Assembly: GCF_002878395.1 (NCBI RefSeq)
Contig: NW_025860620.1
Location: 1 to 64,000 of the forward strand
DNA from: Capsicum annuum
Lineage: Eukaryota; Streptophyta; Magnoliopsida; Solanales; Solanaceae
Length of the DNA: 64,000 nucleotides
Direction of reading: 5' to 3'
Shown here: in pieces, positions 35,401-46,494 of the stretch
Position numbering within the stretch: position 1 is the stretch's first letter
Layout: every line of letters starts with the position of its first letter
Program-made: the position numbers and the translations under genes
The notes under the pieces: generated by a model
What the model saw: the letters and a program-made list of their open reading frames with translations, nothing else
The model's database searches: none
What the model was told of the DNA's origin: nothing

Positions 35401-36251
35401 AAAATTCTCAGATGTGTTTTCTGAAGATCTTTTCGGAGTTCCACCCAAAAGAAAAATCGACTTCGGAATAGACTTTATCCCAGATACTAAGCCTATATCT
35501 ATTCTGCCATACAAAATAGATCTAGCTAAACTCATAGAGTTGAAAGAATAGTTAAAGGATCTCCTAGATAAGGGATTCATCAGACCCACCATCTCCCCAT
35601 GGGGTGCACCTATTCTATTCGTGTGTTAGAAAGTTGGTTCTCTCAAAATGTGCATAGACTACTGTCAGTTTAACAAGGTCACAGTCAAGAATAAATATCC
35701 ACTTTCTAGAATCGATAACTTGTTCGACCAACTTTAGGGTGCCAGTTAATTTTCCAAGATAGACCTCAGATCAGGCTATCATCATCTTAGAATTAGAGAA
35801 TGTGATATTCTAAAATAGCTTTCCAAACTCAGTATGGTTACTTAGAATTTCTAGTCATGTTCTTTGGTCTCACAAATGCCCCAGCAACCTTCATTGATTT
35901 GATGACCTGAGTGTTCAAGTAGTACTTGGACATGTTCATCATAGTATTCATTGATGACATTCTTGTTTACTTCTGTAGTGAAAAAAATATGCAGACCACC
36001 TCAGTGTAGTTCTTTAGACTCTTAGATCTTATCAGTTGTTTGCTAAATTTAGTTAATGTTAATCCTGGCTAAGATCAGTAGCTTTCCTTGGCCATATTAT
36101 TTTCGGTGATGGCATTAGAGTTGATTCTCAAAAGATTGAAGCGGTGAGAAACTGTCCTAGACCCATCTCTCCATCATATATTAGGAGTTTCTAAGGTTTA
36201 GCTATCTATTACCATTGGTTTGTTGAAGAGTTCTCTTCTATTGCATCTCCC
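35401..36251 (+). pseudogene. Element B reverse transcriptase, decayed
   Basis: Multiple frames. [17 protein letters not shown] and then YLDMFIIVFIDDILVYF (around 35930-35973) give the palm with FIDD catalytic residues. A later segment corresponds to the connection domain. Many stops and at least two frameshifts make it inactive. The same gene in element A is better preserved after FIDD. Confidence 0.8.
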
Positions 36252-36881
36252 ATGTCTAGATTGACTCAGAAGAAAGTTAAGTTTCAGTGGTCAGATTTAT
36301 GCGAGAAGAGTTTTCAAGAGTTGAAGACTCAACTCACCTCAGCCCCAGTCTTGACTCTACCAGATGGTTTCGATGGTTTTGTTATGTACTATGATGTATC
36401 TAGAGTAGGTTTAGGTTGTGTCCTCATGCATAGAGGTAAGGTCATAGTCTATGCCTTCAGACAGCTTAAGCCTTATGAGAAGAATTATCCCACTAATGAT
36501 CTTGAGCTAGCAGTTGTAGTGTTTGCCTTAAAAATATGGAGGCATTACTTGTATGGGGTGCATGTAGATGTGTTCACAGATCACAAAAGCCTTCAATATG
36601 TGTTCTGTCAGAAAGATTTGAATTTACATCAGTGAATATAGTTAGTGTTATTGAAGGATTATGACATGAGTGTTCTGTATTATCTAGGCAAGGCCAATGT
36701 AGTGGCTGATGCTCATAGTAGATTGTCCATGGGTAGTGTAGCTCATGTTGAGGATGGTAAGAAACAGTTAGCTCAGGAAGTTCATCAGCTTGCCCGAATA
36801 GGTGTCCATTTACTCAATTCAGCAGAACGTAGTGTATGGGTGCAAAGTAGCTCAAAGTCATCTCTTGTGTTTGAGGTATAG
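36252..36881 (+). pseudogene. Element B RNase H and connection, mostly readable
   Basis: The 127-residue frame has [60 protein letters not shown] and [12 protein letters not shown]. The RNase H Asp, Glu and Asp carboxylates (YYD, DLE, FTD) are in place. A stop at 36633 separates the next frame (36645-36881, with MSVLYYLGKANVVADAHSRL), which belongs to the same domain end. One missing-sense position (WT to a stop) interrupts it. Confidence 0.85.
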
Positions 36882-37435
36882 GAAAAGCAGGATAGAGATT
36901 CCAGTCTTGTTAAGTTAAAAGAATCAGTCAAAGATTAGAAAGTAGAAGTTTTCTTCCACGGGGGAGGTGGTGTTTTGCGTTGTCAAGGTAGATTATGTGT
37001 TCCTGATGTAGATGATTTGAGGCAATGAATTCTTGCATAAGTGTATGGGGTACGTTACTCTATTCATCCAGGGGCCACTAAGATATTCCGCAATTTGCAG
37101 GAGATCTATTAGTGGAGTGGGATAAAAGAGATATTGTAGAGTTTGTAGCTAAGTTCTCTACATACTAGCAAGTTAAGGTTGAGCACCAAAAACCTAATGG
37201 GTCTATGCAGGAGTTTAGTATTCCCATGTGGAAATGGGAGGAAGTAAATATGGACTTTGTGATAGGTTTGCCTCGTACCCATCATCAACATAATGCTATT
37301 TGGGTTATCATAGATAGTAAGATCAACTTAGCTCATTTCTTACCAGTCCATACCTCTTATTCAGCTGAGGACTACGCCAATCTCTATCTTAGAGAGTTGG
37401 TTAGGTTGCATAGTGTTCCCTTATCTATCATCTAA
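36882..37435 (+). pseudogene. Element B integrase zinc-binding and core start, broken
   Basis: The N-terminal zinc-binding (HHCC) region is scattered over frames at 36980-37190. From 37205 a 76-residue frame has WKWEEVNMDFVIGLPRTHH with the first catalytic Asp (NMDF), then HFLPVHTSYSAEDYA. It ends at 37433 in a stop next to the second Asp region. The remaining core is in another frame from 37413. Confidence 0.8.
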
Positions 37436-38306
37436 TAGAGCTGCTCAGTTTACCTCTTACTTCTGGAAAGTATTCCAAAAGGGTTTTGGTACCCAAGTCT
37501 ACCTCAGTACAGTATTGTACCCTCAAATAGATGGTCAAGCAGAAAGAACCATTCAGACTCTTGAGGATATGCTGAGAGCGTGCGTTGTTGATTTCAGGGG
37601 TAGTTGGGATGGCCATTTACCTTTGATTGAATTCACATACAATAATAGCTATCATTCTAGTATGCATATGACTCTATTTGAGGAACTCTATGGTAGGAGA
37701 TGTAGATCTCCAATTAGTTGGTTTGAAGTAGGTGAGGCTACATTGGTAGGGCCTGACTTAATGTTTGATGCTTTAGAAAGGGTTCAGTTGATCAGAGAAA
37801 GACTTAAGGCTTCCCAGAGAAGACATAAATCATATGTAGATATGAGGAGAAAGGATCTCGAGTTTGAGGTCGGTGATCTTGTGTTCTTGAAAATCTCTCC
37901 CATGAAGGGAGTGGGGAGATTCGGCAAGAAAGGAAAACTCAGTCCCAGATATGTCGGTCCCTTCAGAATCCTAAGTCGTTTTGGGAAGGTAGCTTACGAG
38001 GTAGAGTTGCCTTCAAATCTAGCCTCAGTACACCCAGTATTCCATGCCTCTTTGTTGAAAAAGTGTATTGGTGATCCAGCTATAGTTGTTCCCTTAGAAA
38101 GTGTAGATATTCAGAACAGTCTTTCCTTTGAGGAAGTTATAGTTGAAATTCTTGATCATCAAGTTCGTAAACTAAGGGACAAAGAAGTTACACTACTCAA
38201 ATTTCTTTGGTGGAATAAGTCCGTTGAGGGAGACACTTGCAAGGAAGAGGAAGATATGCGGACAAAGTACCCTCATCTCTTCTCTGTGAATCCAAATTCA
38301 GTATAA
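37413..38306 (+). pseudogene. Element B integrase core end, GPY/F domain and chromodomain (297 codons)
   Basis: The longest open stretch in the window. It has QFTSYFWKVFQKGFGTQVY, then QIDGQAERTIQTLEDML with the catalytic Glu, GSWDGHLPLIEFTYNNSY, and the C-terminal GPY/F block LSPRYVGPFRILSRFGKVAY. The final ~50 residues (VIVEILDHQVRKLRDKEVTL, then LKFLWWNKSVEG and DMRTKYPHLF) fit a chromodomain. That domain marks the element as a chromovirus. The first two catalytic Asp residues lie in the preceding broken frame. ATG 37413 is not a natural start; the frame is the 3' part of pol. Confidence 0.88.
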
Positions 38307-38490
38307 GGTACCAAATCTTCTTAAGATTTCTCTCTATCATGCTGAGTTTCAGTTGCACATCATATTCATGTCAGTCGTGCATTCATGAATCAGTTCAGTC
38401 ATGCATTGCATGCATCAAACATGCATATTCAGTGTGTAAGCTCAGTCTATCTATTTCCTCAGCTTAAGTAGGTTCATTCGGGGATGAATG
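38307..38490. other. Element B 3' untranslated stretch
   Basis: AT-rich, between the pol stop and the polypurine tract. It contains repeats of CATTCATG/CATGCAT-type words but no gene. Confidence 0.5.
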
Positions 38491-38508
38491 ATCCCAAGGG
38501 GGAGATAT
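38491..38508 (+). promoter_or_regulatory. Element B polypurine tract
   Basis: ATCCCAAGGGGGAGATAT directly precedes the TGTAACACCCC start of the 3' LTR. Confidence 0.88.
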
Positions 38509-40134
38509 TGTAACACCCCATATTTTACTAACATAATCTAAGTCCCAGTATATGATTATTCATATATGAAACTTTTGAAACACTCATTATTTTTCAATTT
38601 AGAGCCTGCCATTGCGTAGGAAATTGAATTAGCTTTCCAATGATATAAAATTCGCTCAAATCCGATAACCGGGTAAAGAGTTATGGGGATTTTAAGTTTT
38701 AGTTGCTAAAAATCGTCATTTTACCCATTAGCACGTTGCCGAGAGAGTTAAAATAGCAATTTTTAATTTTTAGTGAGGTATCATGGTGTTGGCACATTGC
38801 ACCATAGGCTAATTTGGCATTTGTCATTTTCCAGTGTTGCAGCGCGATGCCACCACGTCCCGGAGAACTTACAGGTCCCAATCAGTGAATGATCATGATT
38901 TCCTACATCACGCCATAGACCAGTTTCCCAGTTTCCAATTTCCTGTGACACGGCGCGATAGCGCCGAGTTGATCTAGGGGCCTTAATCAGAAAATTTTCA
39001 AAAATCTAATATTTCATTTAGGGTTAAAGAAGTCTTATCCTATAATTTTAATTCGTTCGGATGGAATAATTAATCCCTAAAATTGTTTTAAAAGTTCATT
39101 ATTTATTAATTTCCCCCAAAGTTCAAGAGCTTTCTCTTTAAATTACAAACCCTAACTCTCAAGAAACCAAGAGCAATCTGTCCTTTGGACATGATATAAG
39201 TTTAGTGGATTCACACAGCCAGCGTTAGTACCCGTGGCATGGTATTAACACCCTTCCAAATGGGGTTATAGGTTGGACCCAGATTAGCTCAGATTAGGGA
39301 ATATCGGTTAGATGATACCTTCCACAGTCTCAGATATAGTCTCAGTTACAGTTCCAGTTCAGTTCTTCAATCTTAGTATTGCTTGACCAAAGCATACAAA
39401 TTTAAGTTATTTTTCGAATTTCAGTTTGTAGATTTCGTCCAATTCATGTCATATTCTTGGTCATGCATCCCAGTGTCTATAGATTTTCATGTATTTTCAG
39501 TATTTTATAGACTTTTATTCATGTTCAGTGTCTACAGATTTCATGCTCTCTATTTAGTATTCCATGCTTTACATGTATATTTAGATAGATCATTACTCCT
39601 ATTCATGAAACCTTGCATGTTAGCCTACCTTATTTAGCATACCAGAATATTCAAAGTACTGATCGCATGCCTTTATTTTGCGCTATGATGTCTCATATCA
39701 TAGGTGCTGACACTCAGTTCCCGAATAATACTTAGTCCCTCAGATTCTCAGTAGTACAGTAGCAGTGGTGAATCCTCATCACTCGAGGTCAAACTATCCT
39801 ATTTCATGTCTTTATTTCAGTATTCAGTAGAGTTAGTTGGAGGCTTGTCCTATCGACTCTTAGTCAGTCAGTCTTTAAGGCTATTCAAATATTACAGTTA
39901 GTTATTTGTTCAGTTTATCAGTACTCTATCAGATTCAGACAGTTGTTTTCCTAGATTTAAATTTTAGTTTGAATTCAGATATCTTAAAACCTTATGGCAC
40001 TTTAGTTATCCTTCTGTAAATTCATGATTTTATTATTCAGTGCTCACAGTAGGTGCCATCTCATGGGTTAGCTTGTGGTCCCTCGGGATTGTAAGAACTG
40101 TGTAATGACTAGGGGGTAGACTCAGGTCGTTACA
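38509..40134 (+). repeat. Element B 3' LTR, 1,626 bp, internally deleted
   Basis: Matches the 5' LTR, except that the block equivalent to 31881-32508 (about 628 bp) is missing at 39179/39180, and an extra stretch of about 60 bp is present near 39045-39105. It ends CAGGTCGTTACA. Confidence 0.9.
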
Positions 40135-40352
40135 CAGGCAAAGTCCCAAATTTTAGCTGTAGAAGTATTGGCTATTAGGTTGGACTGAACGGTAGCTGGG
40201 CATTTATTATGGTCTACCATAGATGAGCTAGGGTAGTGAAAGATGCTCTAAATTCTACATGGGAAACATGCTCGTCCAGGGGATCTGCCTGAACAAGAGG
40301 AGGTGCTAGCTAATTTTCTATTCTTCTTCCGTTGTTCTTTTCAGGAGGCATG
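40135..40352 (-). pseudogene. Element A gag, 5' part
   Basis: ATG at 40352 on the minus strand reads MPPEKNNGRRIEN, then LAPPLVQADPLDEHVSHVEF before further stops. It ends at the insertion of element B. The start codon follows a ~200-base leader, as in element B (MPPKKK at 33686), which supports the start choice. Confidence 0.85.
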
Positions 40353-40551
40353 TTCTGTAAATGGAAGTAAGAAAAGGATTAGACTGAGATTTTAACTTGA
40401 GCTCATGCTCACTCGCACAACACAGATACTGAAAGAATGGAAACTTTTGCTAAATGTCTCATAGTCTTTTATCCATAAATATGGCACGCTACACACCCAT
40501 GCACAAAACTCTACTAGATACAGATTTTAGAGTCCCTAGGACTCTGCTGAA

Positions 40552-40570
40552 CCTTAGAATCTGATACCAA
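40552..40570 (-). promoter_or_regulatory. Element A primer-binding site
   Basis: The minus strand reads TTGGTATCAGATTCTAAGG next to the LTR. Its first 11 bases match the initiator-Met tRNA type found in element B. Confidence 0.85.
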
Positions 40571-40573
40571 GTT

Positions 40574-43023
40574 TGTATTGCCTCGAGTCTGTACCCCGGA
40601 TGCCACACAGTGCTCATAATCTCGAAGGACAACAAGCTAACCCATGACTGGTACCTGCTGCATTCACTAAATAATAACACAGTAATAATACAGATATTAG
40701 GCTGAATCTTCCATATGGTTCATAACTAAAATCAAGTAATGATAAATAAGTACTGTAAACTGAACACCTGTCTGAAATAATCTAGCCTGAAAGCCTCTAA
40801 CTATCTGAATATAGAGTTGATGGGACAAGCCCCCAACTAACTCTGACTATTAAATAAACTGAATACTGAAATACTGATATGATATCTTTGTCCTCGGACT
40901 ATAAGGACTCACCCCTAAATCTGCTACTAAAAGTTTGGCCTTCTAAGTACAGTCAATAGCCCGTGCGTCTGAACATATGATATAAGACATCATAGCACAA
41001 AAGAAAGGTATGCATTAGTACTTTGAATGTACTAGTATGCTAGGTGAGGTAAGGCTGAATGCATGGGTTCATATGCATGATCAATAACTGGCTAAATAAC
41101 ATAAATATAATTAAATGAGAGTACATGTATATCTAAAATTGATGTAAGTACTGATTATGCAATGTTGTATGCAAATCTACTTTACTGTAATCAAGATTAC
41201 TGATGACTGAATTACTGATAACTAGGTGACTATTTCTGATAGTACTGATTCTGTGGAACTAAACTTAGTTCCATACTGAGCTGATTGACTTTGTCTGACA
41301 GTCCTGATTCTAGAAATTGAACTGAGGTTTTATATTGAGTCTGATAATGGAATTGAAACTATGGGAGTATTAATCTAACCGACATACCCTAATTATTGAC
41401 TAAGTTGGGGTCTAACCTATGACCCCAGTTGGAAGGGTGTTAGCACCTTCCCAAGGTACTAATAATGGATATGAGTTAACCCTCTTTAGAAGGAAGACAT
41501 TTTGTCAACCCTCGCTGGCAGGAAAACTCATACGAGATGTATTAACCCTAGTCTGGCATTCAGATATCTCAACCTACGCTGGCTACATAGTTCTGTAATG
41601 CAGGGATTGCTAATAAGGGTAAAACCCTATGCTGGCAGGAATTTCCCCAACCCCTGGGTTCTCTCGGTGATGATTCCTACTCCCAACTGAATAGACACTG
41701 AACTACTTTCTAGAATGTACTAGGCTTGACTGAACTTGTTACTGATCGTGCTGTCTAACTGAACTGAACTGAGTTCACCGAGTTCTATTAACTAATTGAG
41801 CACATTGAATTTTGTTAACTGACTGATTATACTAAATTCTTTAACTGACTGAGTACTACTGGACATGATATCACTGAAACTATTTTGAAACTACTTTAAA
41901 TCTAGGTAAATAGCTAGATTGTCGGGTACTACATACCCCCGGGACTCGATTGTGTAACTTGTAAAACATAACACAATCTTGAAAGCATGATAACTAGACA
42001 CTTTGTCACAATTCGTCAAGCATTATAGCAAACACTTGCATGGTGTAAAATTTTATACATACTAACATGTCATGATTTCACTATTTAACTCACATGAACA
42101 TTATATCAAATACTTAGGGAGCATGGATTATTTCACATAATAATAGTCAACACTTGAACATCATGGATACAATAATCAATTGTAATTTCTAGAGTTTAAC
42201 ATGCTAGTCATATAATTCCCCATACATGCTACATAAATTTCATTAGACTTGTAGTAAATTATAAATTGAAACCCAAATCATGCCATGAACGTGAATACAA
42301 TTAAATTCAACACGAGATTTATGAAAACAATCAACTTGAAGATTTTAAAAGAGGTTCTTGAGCTCCAGGGGTAGAAGGAAACCCTTGTATGAACATCCAA
42401 CATACCTTGATTGTTAATTCTCTGAAAGTTATGGTGAATTTCTTGGGGATCGAATCTTGAATTTGATGGCTTAGGGTTTGTTTTTGAGAGAATTTGTGAA
42501 TAATGAGTGAAATTTGCATTTAGAAAGGCTTAATCTCGTGTTTTGGGGCTGATAGAAGTATAGAAAATCACTTAATTATCCCTTTGGACTCGAAATTAAA
42601 AGAGTAGAACCCATGCCAGTGATGCACAGACCAATACGTCGCGTCGATGGGGTCGATGCGACACATTAAGATCATATCGGCTCACTGGAATTTGCACTGG
42701 GAGATGGGTAAAATATCTATCAATGCGATTGGCAATGGGACGCATTGAAATTGCATCAATCCACTATTTTGGACTCCCAAACATGTTTCAAACGAGGTTC
42801 AAAAAATCCAAAACTTGCCCAAAGTGACCTATTGATACTCCTAATCATGATTTAATCCAAGGATCGACACTTTATGGTCCTAATGGTAAAAAATAAGTTC
42901 ATGGAAATATCAAGGACAAAATAAAACTAAGTGTCAATACTTAGCTTAAAATTTTCTAAGTCTGGGGCCTCTTTTCATGCTATAAAGGACTGAGTTGGGC
43001 TTAAAATTTTACGGGGTCTTACA
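40574..43023 (-). repeat. Element A LTR (5'), 2,450 bp
   Basis: Pairs with 24156-26619. It begins TGTATTGCCTCG and ends GGGGTCTTACA on the plus strand. Substitutions are spread along the full length, with transitions prominent. Confidence 0.92.
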
Positions 43024-43336
43024 TTAATGCCTACGTGAATTTATCAGCAATTTGTTCTTCAGTAGAATAGAAAATGATTGATATAAGACCTTTTTCAACA
43101 TTATCTCTAAGAAAGTGATATCTAATATCAATATGTTTAGTTCTTTTATGTTGGACAGGATTCTTTGCAATATTAATGGCACTTGTATTATCACATAAAA
43201 TAGGAAAACATCTAACATCCACACCAAAATCCATGAGTTTTTATTTATTCCACAAAAATTGAGCACAACAAGATCCAACAATAACATACTCAGCCTCAGC
43301 AGTAGACAAAGCTACTGAGTTTTGTTTCTTAGTAGA
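43024..43336 (-). pseudogene. Copia RNase H, C-terminal half
   Basis: The minus-strand frame MDFGVDVRCFPILCDNTSAI, with HKRTKHIDIRYHFLRDNVEK and FYSTEEQIADKFT, is the typical copia RNase H end. The catalytic Asp in CDNTSAI is visible. A frame change near 43235 separates it from the upstream part (SWILVWMLDVF frame). It ends at the insertion of element A. Confidence 0.88.
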
Positions 43337-44535
43337 TCAGGTAATTAAACATGATCCAAGGAAGTATGCCATACCTGTAGTGCTCTTCCTGTCCAAGAAA
43401 TATCCTTCATTGTCAGTATCAGAATAACCTACCAAGTTAAAATTACTACGATCACTAGTTCCTTTGAGATATCTAAAGATTCTCTTCACCAATTTCAACT
43501 TAGATTCTTTAGAATTTTTTTGAAACCTTGCACATAGTCCCACACTGACCACAATATCAGGTATGCTTTCTGTAAGATACAATAATGATCCTATCATCCC
43601 TCTATATAGCTTTTGCTCCACATCAGTACTTGTTTTATACATATCTAGTTTTGTGGTAGTGGCTATTGGAGTGTTGATCTCTTTTACCTCTTCCATGAAA
43701 AATCTTTTGATAAGTTTTTTGACATACTTCTGTTGATGGATCATGGTTCTAGATGCTATTTGTTTTATTTGCAATCCTAAGAAATAATTTATCTCCCCCA
43801 TCATACTCATCTCAAATTCACAACTCATGAGTTTTGCAAAGTCATGTGTCATGTTCATGTTTGTGGAGCCAAAAATGATGTCATCAGCATACACCTACAC
43901 AACCAACATTTCTTTTTCATTAGTTTTCAAGAAAAGAGTATTGTCAATTTTACCTCTAGTATGACCTTGCTCCAGAAATTTTTTTGAAAATATTTCATAC
44001 CAAGCTCTTGGAGCTTGTTTCAATCCATACAAAGCCTTGTCAAGCCTGTACACATAATCAGGGAACTCCTTACTTTCAAAACCTAGTGGTTGTTTGACAT
44101 ACACCTCTTCCTTTAGAATTCGATTCAAAAAAGCACTCTTAACATCTATTTGATAGAGGATGTACTCCATATAAGCTGCAAAATCTACAAGAAGCCTTAT
44201 TGTTTTTAATTCTAGCAATAGGAGCAAAGGTTTTATCAAAGTCTATCCTTTTTATCAAAGTCTATCTTTTCTTCTTGATTGCATCCTTGGACCACTAGTC
44301 TTTTCTTGTTCCTAGTAACTGTTCCATGCTCATCAACCTTATTTCTATACACCCACTTAGTTCTAATCACTGTTCTATATTTTTGAAGAGGAACTAAGCG
44401 CCACACTTTTCTTTTTTCAAACTCATTTAACTCTTTTTTCATGGCTATGATCCAATCAGCATCAAAGAGTGCTTCAGTCATTTTCTTTGACTCAATTTCT
44501 GACAAGAATGCTTTGAAAGCACACATGCTTCTCAA
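43337..44535 (-). pseudogene. Copia reverse transcriptase
   Basis: Three pieces. 44236-44535 has WIIAMKKELNEFEKRKVW and TVIRTKWVYRNKVDEHG, the N-terminal blocks. 43895-44239 has YQIDVKSAFLNRILKEEVYV and YRLDKALYGLKQAPRAW. 43337-43894 begins with the catalytic YADDIIFGS and runs through GEINYFLGLQI, RGMIGSLLYLT and DRKSTTGMAYFLGS (start of RNase H). A short tandem duplication near 44243-44280 destroys the frame between the first two pieces. The third piece (185 codons) is the best-preserved copia part. Confidence 0.92.
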
Positions 44536-44833
44536 CCCAGATCTTGTTGTGATCCCAGATATAATATCAGTGAGTACATTTTCAATAGGATGTGACTTTT
44601 TGGGACCAATCCTAGTGAGCTTCTAGGTTACTATAGTAGTTCTGAGCTAGGGTAGTTTGTGGTTCAGTTCCCCTTGTCAATGTACCTCCAGAATTAGTTC
44701 TCTCTATCTAGGTACCTCCATTTTTGGTAACTCTAGTGGATGGACCATGTTGAATAGCCTATTCCCCTGAGTCACTTCCTTCCTACAAGTTAGTCTTGGC
44801 ACAAGATTCATCAAAACTACATGCACACTTTCT
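44536..44833. other. Copia integrase-to-reverse-transcriptase linker
   Basis: A low-complexity linker with stops. Sireviruses have an extended, poorly conserved stretch here. Confidence 0.45.
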
Positions 44834-45725
44834 TCAACAAAATTTGTTCTGTTGTTTAGAACCCCTATATGTCTTACTATGATGTGAGTATTCTAAGAAG
44901 ATTACCTCATCACTCTTAGCATCAAAATTTTCCAATTTTTCCTTTCCATTATTATGAATGAAACATTTACAACCAAAAGTTCTAATATTTAAAATAATTG
45001 GTTTTCTTCCTTTTAGTAATTCATAAGGAGTCTTCTCTAGAATAGGTCTGATCATGCATCTAGTTATGACATATGCAGTGGTACTAATTGCCTCAGCCTA
45101 AAGGTTTTTAGCAAGATTTCCTGCAAGCATCATTATTCTAGCCATATCTTCCAAAGTTCTATTTTTCCTTTCTACTATCCATTTTGTTGAGGTATTCTGG
45201 GAGTAGAGAAATTTTGATCAATACCATTTGTAGAACAAAATTTCAAAAACTTGACATTTTCAAATTCTGAGAAATTAGGGAAGTGCCTAGTTTCTTTTTA
45301 ATTTTCTTAATGAAAATAGCAAAGACATCAAAAACATCTTATTTGGAAGCTAGAAATAGTGTCCAGGTAAATCTTGAATAATCATCAATAATCACAAAAA
45401 CATACCTCTTTCCACCTCTGCTTTGCAGTCTCATTGGCCCACACAGATCCATATGGATCAGGTCAAGGCACTTACTTGTACTGACATAGTTCTTTAACTT
45501 GAAATAATATTAAAAATGTTTCTCCCATACACAAGTACTGCAAACCTTTTCTTCCTTGAATTTGGTTTTGGGCAAGCTCAGTACCATCTCCTTAGAAGAG
45601 AGTTTGTTTAATTGTTTCAGGCTTGCATGTCCAAGTCTCCAGTGCCAAAGAAGGGGATCATTTTCTATAGAACTTAAATATGTCGGCTTTGTTCCTGGCG
45701 TTGTCATTATATTAGCTTTATACAC
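44834..45725 (-). pseudogene. Copia integrase, broken
   Basis: 45510-45725 holds the zinc-binding part (LLWHWRLGHASLKQLNKLSS and VCSTCVWEKHF, HHCC type). A core start with LDLIHMDLCGPM and VFVIIDDYSRFTW is visible around 45380-45480. After damaged sequence, 44834-45055 has KTPYELLKGRKPIILNIRTF and GCKCFIHNNGKEKLENFDAK, the conserved copia C-terminal block. Several stops and shifts lie between. Confidence 0.88.
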
Positions 45726-46066
45726 ATTCCTGTGTCTTTTTGCAGTGAGTACAACCCCTTGATGTCCATCCTTTTGACTTTGACTCCTACAGAAGTAAAA
45801 ACAACTTTGTTACCTTTATCACACAGTTGTGATATGTTGAGTAGATTGTGCTTCAATCCCTCTATAAGGTAGACATACTCCAATGTCCTTGACTCAGATG
45901 TACCAATCTTTACAACTTCTTTAATGATTCCCTTTTTTCCATCACCAAATAAAACTCCACCCTCACTTATTTTGGAGAGTGAAAGGAATTTTTTGTTATC
46001 ACCAGTCATGTATCTTGAGCATGCACTATCCAGGTACCAATGCTTTTTGCTTCCTTTCACTCTCAC
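45707..46066 (-). pseudogene. Copia aspartic protease with pre-integrase segment
   Basis: Starts with KKHWYLDSACSRYMTG, the copia retropepsin active site (Asp-Ser-Ala/Gly-Cys-Ser). It continues with VLFGDGKKGIIKEVVKIG and LKHNLLNISQLCDKGNKVVF. It is open for 119 codons, with a stop between it and the next piece. It processes the single copia polyprotein. Confidence 0.9.
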
Positions 46067-46494
46067 CTACAAAAGTAAATTAGGGGTTAGATTTAGGAAC
46101 CCAAACAAGTTTGGGCCCTTTTTATGAGTAAAAGGATGAATCAGACTTCTTCTAGTCCATGCAGGCAACAGGTTGCACGACCTATTTCTTTTCATAGTTT
46201 TTGTTTTCCTTATATTTGTTTGAGCTGGTTTATTTGCCAGATTTATACTCCTAGACCATCTTTTAGTAGGATGTCTTGAGTAGCTACATATGTAACAAAA
46301 ATCTTGCATAATATCAATTCTTTTGTAAAAACCCAATACAACTTTTCATTGTGACTTTTCTCACTTAGTTTGTGAATAATTCTTGAAGAATTTGTACACC
46401 TGTTTGCTCTCAAGATCAGGCTTTAGTTTGGTAACTTCTTGACTCAAATTCTTCATTTTTTCTTTTCCATCACTGCCTTCTTGTTTGTACTTGA
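46067..46494 (-). pseudogene. Copia gag-protease junction, second zinc-binding remnant
   Basis: Contains DFCYICSYSRHPTKRW, a damaged CCHC knuckle (its last Cys is replaced by Trp), and a Lys/Arg-rich segment. Frame breaks occur on both sides. A second knuckle after the coiled coil fits the extended Sirevirus gag. Confidence 0.6.

Larger units (their letters stand above)
31264..40134 (+). mobile_element. Chromovirus (Ty3/gypsy) element B, nested in element A gag
   Basis: LTRs at 31264-33462 and 38509-40134. The first ends GTTACA and is followed by the primer-binding site; the second is preceded by AAGGGGGAGATAT. Plus-strand order: gag, protease, reverse transcriptase, RNase H, integrase, chromodomain. 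The total is 8.87 kb. Its longest surviving frame is 297 codons (integrase core end to chromodomain). It is the innermost, and therefore youngest, insertion of this nest, although its own LTRs differ by many substitutions and a 628-bp deletion. Confidence 0.93.
24156..43023 (-). mobile_element. Chromovirus (Ty3/gypsy) element A, containing nested element B
   Basis: The two LTRs of ~2.45 kb (24156-26619 and 40574-43023) are close to collinear. The minus-strand order is LTR, primer-binding site, gag (40352-40135 continued at 31263-30305), protease, reverse transcriptase, RNase H, integrase, chromodomain, purine tract, LTR. The target duplication TTAAT is perfect. Without element B its length is about 10 kb, normal for Tekay/Del-type chromoviruses. 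All genes carry stops or frameshifts. Confidence 0.92.

Noticed and set aside
44441..44626. Plus-strand frames across the copia pol region (for example 45556-45762, 46625-46942, 47068-47475)
   Set aside because: They are antisense shadows of the minus-strand copia genes, which have clear domain motifs.
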